Shown: positions 53,662 to 62,217, counted from the first letter of the stretch. The stretch is 64,000 bases of DNA from Marivirga lumbricoides (GCF_014636295.1 NZ_BMEC01000010.1:186001-250000); one strand, 5' to 3'. A program made the numbers and translations. Notes: generated by a model from the letters alone, not told the origin.

Positions 53662-53693
53662 TTATTACAACTAAGTTAAAATAATTGTAATAA
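53662..53693. promoter_or_regulatory. Inverted repeat upstream of the TraB/GumN-like gene
   Basis: TTATTACAA (53662-53670) and TTGTAATAA (53685-53693) are perfect 9-base inverted arms with a 14-base spacer, in the divergent gap between the ECF sigma and the TraB/GumN-like gene. May be an operator; no T-run follows on either strand that would make it a terminator. Confidence 0.35.
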
Positions 53694-53738
53694 TTTTCTC
53701 TTTTTAGCTACTTACTTAAAAATATCAATAATGGAATT

Positions 53739-54611
53739 ATGAAAAATAGAATCTCTAAAATCTTGAAGTTTGCTTTATGCAGTATTTTTATTGTTCAGGT
53801 AGCTTTTGCACAACAACCTAAAGAAAAAGCATTATTATGGAAGGTGACCGGAAATGGTTTGGAAAAACCATCTTATGTATTCGGAACTATCCATTTAATT
53901 TGTGCAGATAAATATGAAATGTCAGATGCCGTGCTTAAGGCAGTTGAGAATGCTGATAAAATAGCTCTTGAGCTTGACATGGATGATCCTGCTATGAATG
54001 CTAAAATTCAGCAGTTATCAATTAATCCCGGAATGAAAAATATTCAGGAACATATTCCTGCCGACAAAGTGGAGGTGGTAGATAATTATTTTAAAGCTAA
54101 ATATGGGCAGGGGATAGCTCAAATGGGTGTTTTAAAGCCTTTTGTGTTAAGCAGCATGGTTCTATTGGGTAATATGAGCTGTGAAACCAGACAGTTTGAA
54201 GCAGAGTTTGTTAAACTTGCTGCGGCTCAGGAAAAAGAATTAATTGGTCTTGAAACTGTTGAATATCAGATAGGCTTATTTGATGATTTAAGCACTGAAA
54301 AGCAAATAGAAGCCTTAATAGAAGCCATTGAAACACCAGAGGAAAGCAATAAAATGATGAATGAAATGATGGCCGCTTACACAGAAAAGGACCTAAAGCA
54401 ACTTGGTAAAATAATTAAAGACAACGAAGACTTCGAAGGTTTTAACGATAAATTGTTGGTTCAGAGAAACAAAAACTGGATACCAATTATTGAGAAACTA
54501 TCAAGAGAGCAATCAGTATTTTACGCTGTTGGAGCAGGGCATTTAACTTCAGAAGAGGGAGTTATAGCTTTACTAAGAAAAGAAGGGTTTACAGTTGAAG
54601 CAGTAAAGTAA
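53739..54611 (+). CDS. Exported TraB/GumN-family protein
   Basis: A 290-residue protein with signal peptide ending in VAFAQ. The TraB/GumN (PF01963) features are LLWKVTGNGLEKPSYVFGTIHLICADKYEMSD with GTIH near the start, ADKIALELDMDD, and the closing YAVGAGHLTSEEGVIALLRKEGFTVEAVK with GAGHL. Some members are proposed metal-dependent (Tiki-like) proteases, the GxH and E residues being the supposed ligands. Function in bacteria is unproven. It converges on map across a strong terminator. Confidence 0.88.
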   Translation: MKNRISKILKFALCSIFIVQVAFAQQPKEKALLWKVTGNGLEKPSYVFGTIHLICADKYEMSDAVLKAVENADKIALELDMDDPAMNAKIQQLSINPGMKNIQEHIPADKVEVVDNYFKAKYGQGIAQMGVLKPFVLSSMVLLGNMSCETRQFEAEFVKLAAAQEKELIGLETVEYQIGLFDDLSTEKQIEALIEAIETPEESNKMMNEMMAAYTEKDLKQLGKIIKDNEDFEGFNDKLLVQRNKNWIPIIEKLSREQSVFYAVGAGHLTSEEGVIALLRKEGFTVEAVK

Positions 54612-54620
54612 AGGATTTAT

Positions 54621-54657
54621 AATGTTCTGCTAATTTTCAATGGATTAGCAGAACATT
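54621..54657. terminator. Bidirectional terminator
   Basis: AATGTTCTGCTAAT (54621-54634) and ATTAGCAGAACATT (54644-54657) form a 14-bp perfect stem with a 9-base loop between the TraB/GumN-like gene and map. Confidence 0.88.
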
Positions 54658-54664
54658 TATATTA

Positions 54665-55453
54665 TTAGATGGCTACACCTTTTTTTGTTAAAGCTTCTTC
54701 TACATAATCAAACGTTGAAAGTATATCTGGCTTGCCATCCACAATTGCCACATCGTGTTCAAAATGTGCTGAATACTTTCCATCAGCAGTGATAATGGAC
54801 CAACCATCAGCTAATTGCCTGATGCCTCTTCCGCCTAAATTAATCATTGGCTCAATAGCAAGCACCATTCCTTCTTTAAGCTTCACTCCTCTTCCTCTTT
54901 TTCCAAAATTGGGGACTTCCGGAGCTTCATGCATATCACGGCCTAAACCATGACCTACAAGTTCCCTCACTACACCATAACCATTTTTTTCCGCATGCTG
55001 CTGAATAGCAAACCCTATATCTCCTGTTCTGTTTCCTGCTTTACATTGCTCAATACCCAGGTATAAAGATTCTTTAGTTACCTTCAGTAATTTTTCAATT
55101 TCAGGTTTAACTTCTCCCACTGTAAAAGTATAAGCATGGTCTCCGTAAAATCCATTCATCAGAACACCGCAGTCAATTGAGATGATATCTCCCTCTTTTA
55201 ATGGCTCATTGGAAGGATAGCCATGTACCACCTGTTCATTAGGGCTCATGCATAAAGTATTAGGGAAATCATACATTCCTAAGAATCCCGGCACACCACC
55301 GTTGTCTCTAATAAATTCTTCTGCTTTCTTATCCAATTCTAATGAAGAAATGCCCGGTTCAAGCAGCTCTGCCATAAGGCCTAGCGTTTTTGATACCAAA
55401 AGCGCACTTTTTCTCATCAATTCAATTTCTTCTTTTGTCTTTAAATGGATCAT
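54665..55453 (-). CDS. map: Methionine aminopeptidase, type I
   Basis: Removes the initiator methionine from nascent proteins. Five metal ligands are in place: ISIDCGVLMNGFYGDHAYTF (two Asp), GHGLGRDMHEAPEVPNF (His), EGMVLAIEPMI (Glu) and HFEHDVAI (Glu). The substrate histidine is in NEQVVHGYP. Length 262 is normal for the short bacterial form. It overlaps the HAD gene by 4 bases, last in a three-gene operon, and is not in the ribosomal-protein operon. Confidence 0.95.
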   Translation of the reverse strand: MIHLKTKEEIELMRKSALLVSKTLGLMAELLEPGISSLELDKKAEEFIRDNGGVPGFLGMYDFPNTLCMSPNEQVVHGYPSNEPLKEGDIISIDCGVLMNGFYGDHAYTFTVGEVKPEIEKLLKVTKESLYLGIEQCKAGNRTGDIGFAIQQHAEKNGYGVVRELVGHGLGRDMHEAPEVPNFGKRGRGVKLKEGMVLAIEPMINLGGRGIRQLADGWSIITADGKYSAHFEHDVAIVDGKPDILSTFDYVEEALTKKGVAI

Positions 55454-55851
55454 TTGAATAAGTCTTTAAATTTTGCCCAAAAATCTTTTTCAGGAAGTTT
55501 ATAATCAACCGAATTATCTCCTAATAGTTCCCATACTTTGCTCCAGCCTATAAATCCACCAACGTTTCTGTCATCAATAAAGATGTCCGCATTGATTTTT
55601 CTGCTTTGGCCTGGCTCCAATACTTCTTCAGGAAAGTTCTTGTTTACTGCATAGAACTCTATACCATGACTTTCACAAAACTCAACTGCCTTTTTCAGTG
55701 ACTCTCCTTCACGAACAGTCCATAATATTAATTGGTGCCTTTTTTTTTGTAATGCTAAAAGGGTTTCTATAGCAAATAGATGAGGTTTGCCTATTGCCGG
55801 GAATTTATCCTCTACAATAGTACCATCAAAGTCAACAGCAATTTTCAGCAT
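55450..55851 (-). CDS. Small HAD-like hydrolase (BT0820-like)
   Basis: A 133-residue HAD-fold protein lacking a cap domain: motif I is AVDFDGTIVEDKFP, motif II LILWTVREGE, and the motif IV acidic pair is in ADIFIDDRNVGGF. It matches short uncharacterised Bacteroidota HADs (COG5663-like). Both motif I aspartates are present, so phosphatase activity is plausible. Coupled with map by overlap and with the upstream unknown gene by 2 bases. Confidence 0.85.
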   Translation of the reverse strand: MLKIAVDFDGTIVEDKFPAIGKPHLFAIETLLALQKKRHQLILWTVREGESLKKAVEFCESHGIEFYAVNKNFPEEVLEPGQSRKINADIFIDDRNVGGFIGWSKVWELLGDNSVDYKLPEKDFWAKFKDLFK

Positions 55852-55853
55852 TT

Positions 55854-56156
55854 CTAGTTTTCCTTATATTTTGCTCTGTACTGGGCTTTAATCAGTAACC
55901 GGTCATAAATTAATTCTGCCAATGACTTCGTTATATCATTGTTACTTGCAGGCTGCAAAGTTAAGGCAAATTCTTTTTCTGACACGTCAATACGATACAT
56001 TATCTGTACCAGTTTCTGAAAATCAGAGTCAAGAAGGTGAGAAATGTAAGGAGAGGCTTGCTGAATAAACTCAGCTTTATGGTGTGCTTCAGCAGAAAAA
56101 TTGACATCAGGTAATAATTTTTCTGATAACACTAAAAATTCAGGAGAGTGGCTCAT
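55854..56156 (-). CDS. Conserved small protein of unknown function
   Basis: A 100-residue soluble helical protein (SPEFLVLSEKLLPDVNF, AELIYDRLLIKAQYRAKYKEN at the end). I do not recognise a domain. It is first in an operon with a HAD protein and map, 2 bases before the HAD start, and has a TAnnTTTG element 22 bases upstream, so it is almost certainly a real gene. Confidence 0.8.
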   Translation of the reverse strand: MSHSPEFLVLSEKLLPDVNFSAEAHHKAEFIQQASPYISHLLDSDFQKLVQIMYRIDVSEKEFALTLQPASNNDITKSLAELIYDRLLIKAQYRAKYKEN

Positions 56157-56177
56157 GACAACATCTTACTTTTGCCA

Positions 56178-56185
56178 CAAAGGTA
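56178..56185 (-). promoter_or_regulatory. Possible -7 element for the map operon
   Basis: Minus-strand TACCTTTG fits TAnnTTTG, 22 bases before the first gene of the operon, giving a near-leaderless message. No clear TTG upstream. Confidence 0.45.
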
Positions 56186-56202
56186 AAATATTAAAAAGAG
56201 TA

Positions 56203-56430
56203 TTAAAGACTGATATCTAATAAAGTATTGCTTTGAGCAAACTGAAAGTTGAACCAATAAGTATAATCCTGATATTCTACACAATCATCCATTACTATAT
56301 TATTGATTTTAATCTCCATAATACAGGATTGTGGTACCCATTCCTGAAAAAGCTCCTGTTGCTCTAAAGGGAGAGAAGAGATTTGAATGAAGTTAATTCC
56401 TTTATGATAGGTTGGAGTAGCTTTTAGCAT
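56203..56430 (-). CDS. Small protein of unknown function
   Basis: A 75-residue protein with N-terminus MLKATPTYHKGINFIQISSLPLEQQELFQEWVP and an aromatic end (DYTYWFNFQFAQSN). It resembles short unnamed Bacteroidota proteins near housekeeping genes, but I cannot name a family. A TAnnTTTG element 23 bases upstream and typical codon use support it. Probably transcribed alone or read into the map operon 47 bases on. Confidence 0.6.
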   Translation of the reverse strand: MLKATPTYHKGINFIQISSLPLEQQELFQEWVPQSCIMEIKINNIVMDDCVEYQDYTYWFNFQFAQSNTLLDISL

Positions 56431-56452
56431 AATTTTCTAATCTTTTATGTAA

Positions 56453-56460
56453 CAAAAGTA
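56453..56460 (-). promoter_or_regulatory. Possible -7 element for the 75-residue gene
   Basis: Minus-strand TACTTTTG fits TAnnTTTG, 23 bases before the ATG at 56430; no well-placed TTG. Confidence 0.4.
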
Positions 56461-56516
56461 GGTAAATGTAACGTGAAAGATGTTAATTCAGTGTTATTCA
56501 ATTATTAAAATTTTTT

Positions 56517-56541
56517 ATTTCTTAATTTATACCAAGGAGCT
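56517..56541. repeat. 25-base dispersed repeat, copy 1
   Basis: Bases 56517-56541 are identical over 25 positions to 62170-62194 (shared core TATACCAAGGAGCT). Here the repeat is followed by TTTC, GGCT and a six-T run, a shortened version of the hairpin that follows copy 2. It lies 76 bases upstream of the acyltransferase gene. Confidence 0.8.
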
Positions 56542-56616
56542 TTTCGGCTATTTTTTCGTATTCTATACCATATTTAGCTTAAAAATGCCTTATTTCGTAT
56601 TTCTATTTTCTAAACT

Positions 56617-57774
56617 ATGAAGTATTCAGAAGCATTTGAGAATATAAGACCCTATCATGATGCCGAAGTACAAGCAGCAATTAATCGATTTATAAATCAT
56701 CCTTTTTTTGATCAGATTGCCCAAAGGTTATTTCCTGATAAGCCTATTAAGGAATTAAAGGAAAGACTTTCATCTATTCAATCTATTCAGGATTTTCAAT
56801 CCGTAATGATGTATCCTGCTGCCAGAACGGTACTGGATAGCAGTTCTGATGGAATTACATATGAAGGGTTCGAAAAACTCAACCGCGATAAGTCTTATCT
56901 TTTTATTTCTAATCATAGAGATATTGTTTTAGATTCAGCTATTCTAAACGTGTTACTTTTTGAGCATCAGTTAGGAACCACTGAGGTAGCCATCGGGAAT
57001 AATTTATTGGTGAACGACTGGATTACCGATTTTGCTAAGCTTAATAAAAACTTCATCGTTAATAGAAATGTGCCTCCAAGGGAAATGTATTCCTACTCAC
57101 TGATACTTTCTGCATATATCAGGTTTACCTTATTAGAGAAAAATACTTCTGTTTGGATTGCCCAAAGAGAGGGACGAACTAAAGATGGAGATGACCAGAC
57201 TCAGCAAGGACTGTTAAAAATGATTGGCCTGAATGGCGGAGATGATTTTTATGAAAATTATGCACCACTCAGAATAGCTCCAATGGCTATTTCTTATGAG
57301 TATGACCCTTGCGATGTACTAAAGGCTCGCGAGATTCAATATAAAATGGAAGGGAAAATCATGGAGAAATCTCCTGGTGACGACCTTAAAAGTATGATTG
57401 CAGGTATAACAGGTATAAAAGGTCGTGTGCATCTGTCAATCGGAAAAATTGTTGATGAAAAGTTGAGAGAGATCAAAACCATAAAAAACAAAAATGATCA
57501 GATGCAGGCTTTAGCGGATTTAATAGATGAAAGAATTCATAAAAGCTATAAACTTTGGCCAAGTAATTTTATCGCTTATGATTGGCTTATTGAGGAAAGA
57601 TTTTCAGATCACTATACCAAAGAAGAAGCAGAAAAATTTGAAAACTATTTGAGGAATCAGGTGCAAACGTTCTCAGGTGATTTTCAATCTCTTCGCCACC
57701 CATTACTGGCTATGTATGCAAACCCAGTAAAAAATAAGCTTAAGGTTGATGGTATTTTTGAGAAAAATCTCTGA
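56617..57774 (+). CDS. 1-acylglycerol-3-phosphate acyltransferase-like protein
   Basis: A 385-residue PlsB/PlsC-type acyltransferase. The catalytic HxxxxD is in YLFISNHRDIVLDSAI; the second block is NFIVNRNVPPREMYS and the third SVWIAQREGRTKDGDDQTQQG, with IAPMAISYEYDPCD as block IV. The protein is longer than ordinary PlsC (about 240) with extra helical ends and no clear transmembrane helix. It may acylate glycerolipids or an envelope lipid. Stand-alone gene facing the rluD gene. Confidence 0.82.
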   Translation: MKYSEAFENIRPYHDAEVQAAINRFINHPFFDQIAQRLFPDKPIKELKERLSSIQSIQDFQSVMMYPAARTVLDSSSDGITYEGFEKLNRDKSYLFISNHRDIVLDSAILNVLLFEHQLGTTEVAIGNNLLVNDWITDFAKLNKNFIVNRNVPPREMYSYSLILSAYIRFTLLEKNTSVWIAQREGRTKDGDDQTQQGLLKMIGLNGGDDFYENYAPLRIAPMAISYEYDPCDVLKAREIQYKMEGKIMEKSPGDDLKSMIAGITGIKGRVHLSIGKIVDEKLREIKTIKNKNDQMQALADLIDERIHKSYKLWPSNFIAYDWLIEERFSDHYTKEEAEKFENYLRNQVQTFSGDFQSLRHPLLAMYANPVKNKLKVDGIFEKNL

Positions 57775-57832
57775 TTATTTTAGCTACCACTTTATCTGAA
57801 AAAGGAAGTGGTAGTATCAATTTTAGCTATAA

Positions 57833-58861
57833 TTAATTGAATTGAAGGTAATGCTCCCATTTTTCCAATAATTGTTGAAAGTCATCCGGGAGATCTGAGT
57901 CAAATTGTATCTGCTTATTGCTTACAGGGTGTTTAAAACCCAGGGATTTAGCATGTAATGCCTGCCTTGGAAGTATTTTAAAACAATTATCTACGAAGGA
58001 TTTATACTTGGAGAATTTGGTTCCCTTTAAAATTTTGTCACCACCATAAGTAGCATCATTAAATAATGGATGTCCCAGATATTTCATATGTGCCCTGATC
58101 TGGTGTGTACGGCCAGTCTCAAGATTACATTGTATGAGCGTTACATACCTCAGCCTTTTCAATACTTTGTAATGCGTAATAGCTGTTCTACCGAAATCTG
58201 CATCCGGGAAGGCATCTGTAATACGTCTGTCTTTAAAACTCCTGCCAAGGTTTACGTCAATAGTACCTTCATCATTAGTTAATTCTCCCCAAACTAAAGC
58301 ATAGTAAGTTCTCTCAATACTATGATCGAAAAACTGTTTTGCCAGGTGGGTCATCGCTTTTTCTGTTTTAGCAATTACTAACAAACCCGAAGTGTCCTTA
58401 TCAATTCTGTGTACTAATCCTGGCCGGCCTTCATTGCCTTCCATTTCAGGAAGTTGCTGAAAATGGTAAGCTAAAGCATTTACTAAAGTTCCTTCCCAAT
58501 TCATGTGGGCAGGATGTACTACCATTCCGGCTTCCTTATTTACAATTAACAGTTCGGAATCTTCATAAATAATATTTAATGGGATATTTTCCGGTTTTAC
58601 ATCAGTGTCACGCGGAGGTTCAGGTAGTGCTATTCTGATTTCATCTTGAGGATGAACCCTGTAATTAGGTTTAATGCTGTTTTTGTTCACTTTTACAAAG
58701 CCGTCTTTTATGGCTTGTTGAACTTTGTTTCTGGTAACATTTGGTAATCTGTCCATCAAAAACTTATCAATTCGCATAAGTTCCTGCTTAGGATCTACTT
58801 TAATGTTGTAGTGTTCAAAGAGACTTTCGTCCAGCTCAGTATAATTTTCCTTTTCCTGCAT
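57833..58861 (-). CDS. rluD: RluA/RluD-family pseudouridine synthase
   Basis: A 342-residue enzyme isomerising uridines in 23S rRNA. An S4 domain (residues 25-85, MDRLPNVTRNKVQQAIKDGFVKVN) precedes the catalytic domain with HRIDKDTSGLLVIAKT holding the catalytic aspartate, then ERTYYALVWG and LETGRTHQIRAHMKYLGHPLFND. Length and S4 domain favour the RluD branch (H69 uridines). A TAnnTTTG element lies 17 bases before its ATG. Confidence 0.9.
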   Translation of the reverse strand: MQEKENYTELDESLFEHYNIKVDPKQELMRIDKFLMDRLPNVTRNKVQQAIKDGFVKVNKNSIKPNYRVHPQDEIRIALPEPPRDTDVKPENIPLNIIYEDSELLIVNKEAGMVVHPAHMNWEGTLVNALAYHFQQLPEMEGNEGRPGLVHRIDKDTSGLLVIAKTEKAMTHLAKQFFDHSIERTYYALVWGELTNDEGTIDVNLGRSFKDRRITDAFPDADFGRTAITHYKVLKRLRYVTLIQCNLETGRTHQIRAHMKYLGHPLFNDATYGGDKILKGTKFSKYKSFVDNCFKILPRQALHAKSLGFKHPVSNKQIQFDSDLPDDFQQLLEKWEHYLQFN

Positions 58862-58877
58862 GATTTGATTTTCGATG

Positions 58878-58885
58878 CAAAGATA
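58878..58885 (-). promoter_or_regulatory. Possible -7 element for rluD
   Basis: Minus-strand TATCTTTG fits TAnnTTTG, 17 bases before the ATG at 58861, implying a near-leaderless message; no TTG at the proper distance. Confidence 0.4.
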
Positions 58886-58984
58886 CTAAAAAGAACCACG
58901 AGATGAAGCACCCATAAAAGTTCATACATTTTGATAGATGGTTAAAAAGTAGGATATTTATCCCCGTGTATGAATTAAAAAATA

Positions 58985-59863
58985 ATGTTTAGACTCATAG
59001 TATGCCTGTTTTTACTAAATTTTAGTGTTGGTGTAAAGGCACAATCAACTTTTGATAAGCTGAATAAGAACCCATTCAAGCAAACACAGTGGTACGTAGG
59101 CTTAAGAGGAGGAGCTAATTATACTATAGTGACCCCAATCAATCGTTTTGGAATTATAAAGCCAACTGATAATGCTGATCAGGAGCTTTATGAAAAGAAG
59201 TATCAAACAGTAGAAAATATAGGTGCGATATATGGCTTAACTGCTATGTTTCAGTTTGAGCAAAAATTTGTTGTGGGTACTAATTTTTCTGTTGGACAAA
59301 TCAGGTTTAGCTATGATCAGGAATTGCCGGGAGAAGCCAATAGCATTACTTTTTCTCATCAACAGAATTTTCAATACCTGGATGTCCCTATATTTTTTAG
59401 GTATATGATCCGGCCGACCATCAATCGTTTTTGGAATCGCTCCTCCAGGAAACCTGAGGTCCCTGGTATTATTCCATTTGTACAGGCCGGTATCAATTTC
59501 AGCGTTTTACTTGATGCGGAGAAAACTGTAACACAAAGTATCAGACAGGGGGAAATAGAGGCTGAGGGGTTTTCGTTTACAGAAAATGTAAATGAACTAT
59601 TAAATCCTGTAACAGCCGGAATTTTTGTAGGAGGAGGCTTTCGGTTCCGATTAGGAAATGTTTATCTCACTACTGAAGCAAATTTCAGGCAGGGCTTTTC
59701 TAACGTAACAGATACAGACAGGAGGTTCGCTAATAAAAACCTTGTAAACAATGCTTACGATGTATTTGATGATAAAAGCTTTCAAACATTTGAATTCGTA
59801 GTAGGTATTTTGGTTCCAATAAAATATTTAAGTAGAAGAGAATTTATCCCGGTTGAAATATGA
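58985..59863 (+). CDS. Outer-membrane beta-barrel protein (PorT-like family)
   Basis: A 292-residue protein with signal peptide MFRLIVCLFLLNFSVGVKAQ. The mature chain has alternating amphipathic strands with aromatic ends (QWYVGLRGGANYTIV, FVVGTNFSVGQIRFSY, VPIFFRYMI, PFVQAGINFSVLL, GIFVGGGFRFRLGNVYLTTEANFRQG, FEFVVGILVPIKYL), typical of 8-10-stranded OMP_b-brl/PorT-like barrels. It overlaps the next lipoprotein gene by 4 bases, so the two probably act together at the outer membrane. Cargo or partner unknown. Confidence 0.82.
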   Translation: MFRLIVCLFLLNFSVGVKAQSTFDKLNKNPFKQTQWYVGLRGGANYTIVTPINRFGIIKPTDNADQELYEKKYQTVENIGAIYGLTAMFQFEQKFVVGTNFSVGQIRFSYDQELPGEANSITFSHQQNFQYLDVPIFFRYMIRPTINRFWNRSSRKPEVPGIIPFVQAGINFSVLLDAEKTVTQSIRQGEIEAEGFSFTENVNELLNPVTAGIFVGGGFRFRLGNVYLTTEANFRQGFSNVTDTDRRFANKNLVNNAYDVFDDKSFQTFEFVVGILVPIKYLSRREFIPVEI

Positions 59864-61014
59864 GATTTTTTGTGATTTTTATCCTAGTGGTTTTTACTTC
59901 GTGCCAAAAGGATACAGAGGCTTTTCTTCCTACTGAAAAATTTAATAGTATTTTTGACAATCCCTCCGAAGCAGTTGCATATAATCCTCTTGATCTTATC
60001 CAAACGCAAGACGGAGGCTATCTCATTTTAGCATCTTCCAACAGCCAGCAGATTTTTGTATTGAAGGCAAGTTCGAGAGGAGAGTTTCTTTGGAGTAAAA
60101 CTATGTCTTCAGCATATATTCAGCCAATAGGTAACTGGATTCGAAATCAGGAGAATTATTATTTCGTAGCTCAAACTATCTCTGACAGAACAGCTGTTTT
60201 AGTAGAAGTAGATGATTTGGAGCAGACTTTAAAGCCTATCAGAGAGTATACAGGTTATAGAAGACCTCTGGCTTTCGATTATCTAAACCCTAACAGTTAT
60301 TTGCTACTTACTAATAATGATACCATAGGGGCAGTTTTAAGTAAAATACAGGAAGGTTTTGCAATGGAATGGGCAAGAGCATTTGATAAAATTACGGATA
60401 CTAATGCAAAGCTTGATAATTATTTGATAAGTAATACACCTCAATTTTTTGTTGGTGCATATAATAATGGAGCAACTCTGTATTTCAACACACTAAGGCC
60501 TGAGGGTTTTACTTTTACCTTTACTGATGATCAGGGGATTGAAACAGGGAGGATTGCTCCGGCTAACCAGGGTAGTATAAATTCTATAGCAACCACCAGT
60601 AATGGTCAGGGAGCTTTTAATTATGTAGCCAACGGTCAATCACTATTTTCTCCACAGCTTACGCTTAGAAATAATGATTCTATTTTCAGTTCTGAACTGA
60701 ATGGAGAACTTCAGCCCGATAGAATGAGTAATAAACCTGCTTTAGTGTTGCCAATTGAACTTTCAACTACTCCTTATACGCTAAATGCCTATACCACCGT
60801 TGATGGGCGGATAAAATTAAGTCTGTATTCAGCTAATTCAGGAGAGCTTTCGGCTATTGAGTATATTGGTGATAATGATCCACTTGAATTGGCAGCAATT
60901 AAAGCAACAGAAGATCAGGGAATTGTAATTCTATCAAAAACAACTATTGCAGGTGTAAGACAAAGAATTAATCTTTTGAAAATACCCAAAGAAGAGTTGG
61001 TGAATTTATTATAA
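59860..61014 (+). CDS. Lipoprotein with beta-propeller-like repeats
   Basis: A 384-residue lipoprotein: MRFFVIFILVVFTSC with the lipid cysteine at 15. The mature part contains repeated strands of the kind QTQDGGYLILASS, IFVLKASSRGEFLWSKTM and ATEDQGIVILSKT, which resemble the propeller units of surface lipoproteins that start with a question of data display. No catalytic motif is visible. Coupled to the upstream barrel by a 4-base overlap. Function unknown. Confidence 0.78.
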   Translation: MRFFVIFILVVFTSCQKDTEAFLPTEKFNSIFDNPSEAVAYNPLDLIQTQDGGYLILASSNSQQIFVLKASSRGEFLWSKTMSSAYIQPIGNWIRNQENYYFVAQTISDRTAVLVEVDDLEQTLKPIREYTGYRRPLAFDYLNPNSYLLLTNNDTIGAVLSKIQEGFAMEWARAFDKITDTNAKLDNYLISNTPQFFVGAYNNGATLYFNTLRPEGFTFTFTDDQGIETGRIAPANQGSINSIATTSNGQGAFNYVANGQSLFSPQLTLRNNDSIFSSELNGELQPDRMSNKPALVLPIELSTTPYTLNAYTTVDGRIKLSLYSANSGELSAIEYIGDNDPLELAAIKATEDQGIVILSKTTIAGVRQRINLLKIPKEELVNLL

Positions 61015-61065
61015 CTCAAAACCTTCCGCTCTTTTATTATGTTTAAAGAGCATTAAGATTTCATA

Positions 61066-61551
61066 ATGAAAAAAATTACATTACTATATCTTATTGTATT
61101 TTCAGTTCAAATACAATTAGCAATAGCTCAGAGCCAACCTTTACAGATTATTAAAGTACCCGAACTTGAACAACTTATTAAGTCTGAAGAGGGCAAAGTA
61201 AAGGTGATTAATTTTTGGGCTACATGGTGTAAGCCGTGCATAAAGGAGATACCTTATTTTGTGAAAGCTCAGCAGGATTTTCCTGAAGTAGAGTTTGTTT
61301 TTGTTAGTCTTGATTTTTCAGAAAACGCATCCAGAGCGGAAAGCTTTGGTAAAAAGAAAGGGCTTAACAAAAGTAAAATGGTACTGATTGATGATGTGGA
61401 CTACAATGCATGGATCGATAAAGTTTCTGGTGAGTGGTCTGGAGCTATTCCTGCTACGCTTATTGTAACCCCCAATGGGAAAAAGCTTTATGAAAAAGAG
61501 TTTCAGCAAGGAGAGCTGAAGGAGTTATTGAAAGAAACATATAAACTATAA
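61066..61551 (+). CDS. TlpA-like exported thioredoxin-fold protein
   Basis: A 161-residue protein with signal peptide ending AIAQSQP. The redox motif CKPC is in INFWATWCKPCIKEIPYF; the cis-proline region is SGAIPATLIVT. TlpA/ResA proteins reduce disulfides in the periplasm, often for cytochrome c or OMP maturation. It leads a pair with another thioredoxin-fold protein 5 bases on. Confidence 0.9.
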   Translation: MKKITLLYLIVFSVQIQLAIAQSQPLQIIKVPELEQLIKSEEGKVKVINFWATWCKPCIKEIPYFVKAQQDFPEVEFVFVSLDFSENASRAESFGKKKGLNKSKMVLIDDVDYNAWIDKVSGEWSGAIPATLIVTPNGKKLYEKEFQQGELKELLKETYKL

Positions 61552-61556
61552 ATACC

Positions 61557-62153
61557 ATGAAAAATTACCTGTTCTTGAGCTTTTTATTACTGTTTGCATT
61601 CGGTTTTACTTCAGAGAAAGAAGGTTACAAAGTGGGCGATACTGCCACAGATTTTTCTCTTAAAAACGTAAATGGGGAAATGGTTTCTCTTAAAGATTTT
61701 GAAGATGTGAAAGGTTATATAGTTATTTTTACTTGCAATACCTGTCCTTATTCTATTGCTTATGAGGACCGTATTATTGAGTTACAAACTAAATATGCTA
61801 AGCAGAAATTTCCTGTAATAGCTATCAACCCTAATGATGATAAGAGATCCCCTAAAGACTCTTTTAAAGAAATGAAGGTAAGAGCTAAGGAGAAGATGTT
61901 TAACTTTCCTTATGTGTATGACGAAACTCAGGAAATTACAAAAGCGTACGGAGCTACAAACACTCCACACGTATATGTTCTTGATGCCGATCGGACTGTA
62001 AAATATATAGGTGCTATCGATAATAACACCAAAAGTGCAAAAGATGCGGATAAGAAATATGTTGAGGATGCGGTAAATGCTTTACTGGCAGAAAAAGAAG
62101 TGCCTGTTAAAGAAACTAAAGCGATTGGTTGCACTATTAAGTGGGCAATGTAA
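61557..62153 (+). CDS. Exported thioredoxin-like/redoxin protein
   Basis: A 198-residue protein with signal peptide (MKNYLFLSFLLLFAFGFTSE). FSLKNVNGEMVSLKDFEDVKGYIVIFTCNTCPYSIAYEDR carries the redox CxxC (CNTC) in an AhpC/TSA-like fold; ATNTPHVYVLD has the cis-proline. The C-terminal AIGCTIKWAM is a conserved ending of this Bacteroidota family, with a third cysteine. Possibly a thiol peroxidase or reductase paired with the TlpA protein. Confidence 0.88.
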   Translation: MKNYLFLSFLLLFAFGFTSEKEGYKVGDTATDFSLKNVNGEMVSLKDFEDVKGYIVIFTCNTCPYSIAYEDRIIELQTKYAKQKFPVIAINPNDDKRSPKDSFKEMKVRAKEKMFNFPYVYDETQEITKAYGATNTPHVYVLDADRTVKYIGAIDNNTKSAKDADKKYVEDAVNALLAEKEVPVKETKAIGCTIKWAM

Positions 62154-62169
62154 TTATTGAAAATTTTAA

Positions 62170-62194
62170 ATTTCTTAATTTATACCAAGGAGCT
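62170..62194. repeat. 25-base dispersed repeat, copy 2
   Basis: Identical over 25 bases to 56517-56541. Copy 2 runs straight into the terminator hairpin at 62191-62217, sharing its first arm. Sequence before the repeat is also similar between copies, though not identical. Confidence 0.8.
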
Positions 62195-62217
62195 CATGAG
62201 AAACATGGGCTTTTTTT
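62191..62217 (+). terminator. Rho-independent terminator after the thioredoxin-like pair
   Basis: AGCTCATG (62191-62198) pairs with CATGGGCT (62204-62211, one G-T wobble) over a 5-base loop and is followed by six T (62212-62217). The next gene's ATG is only 5 bases after the T run. Confidence 0.8.
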
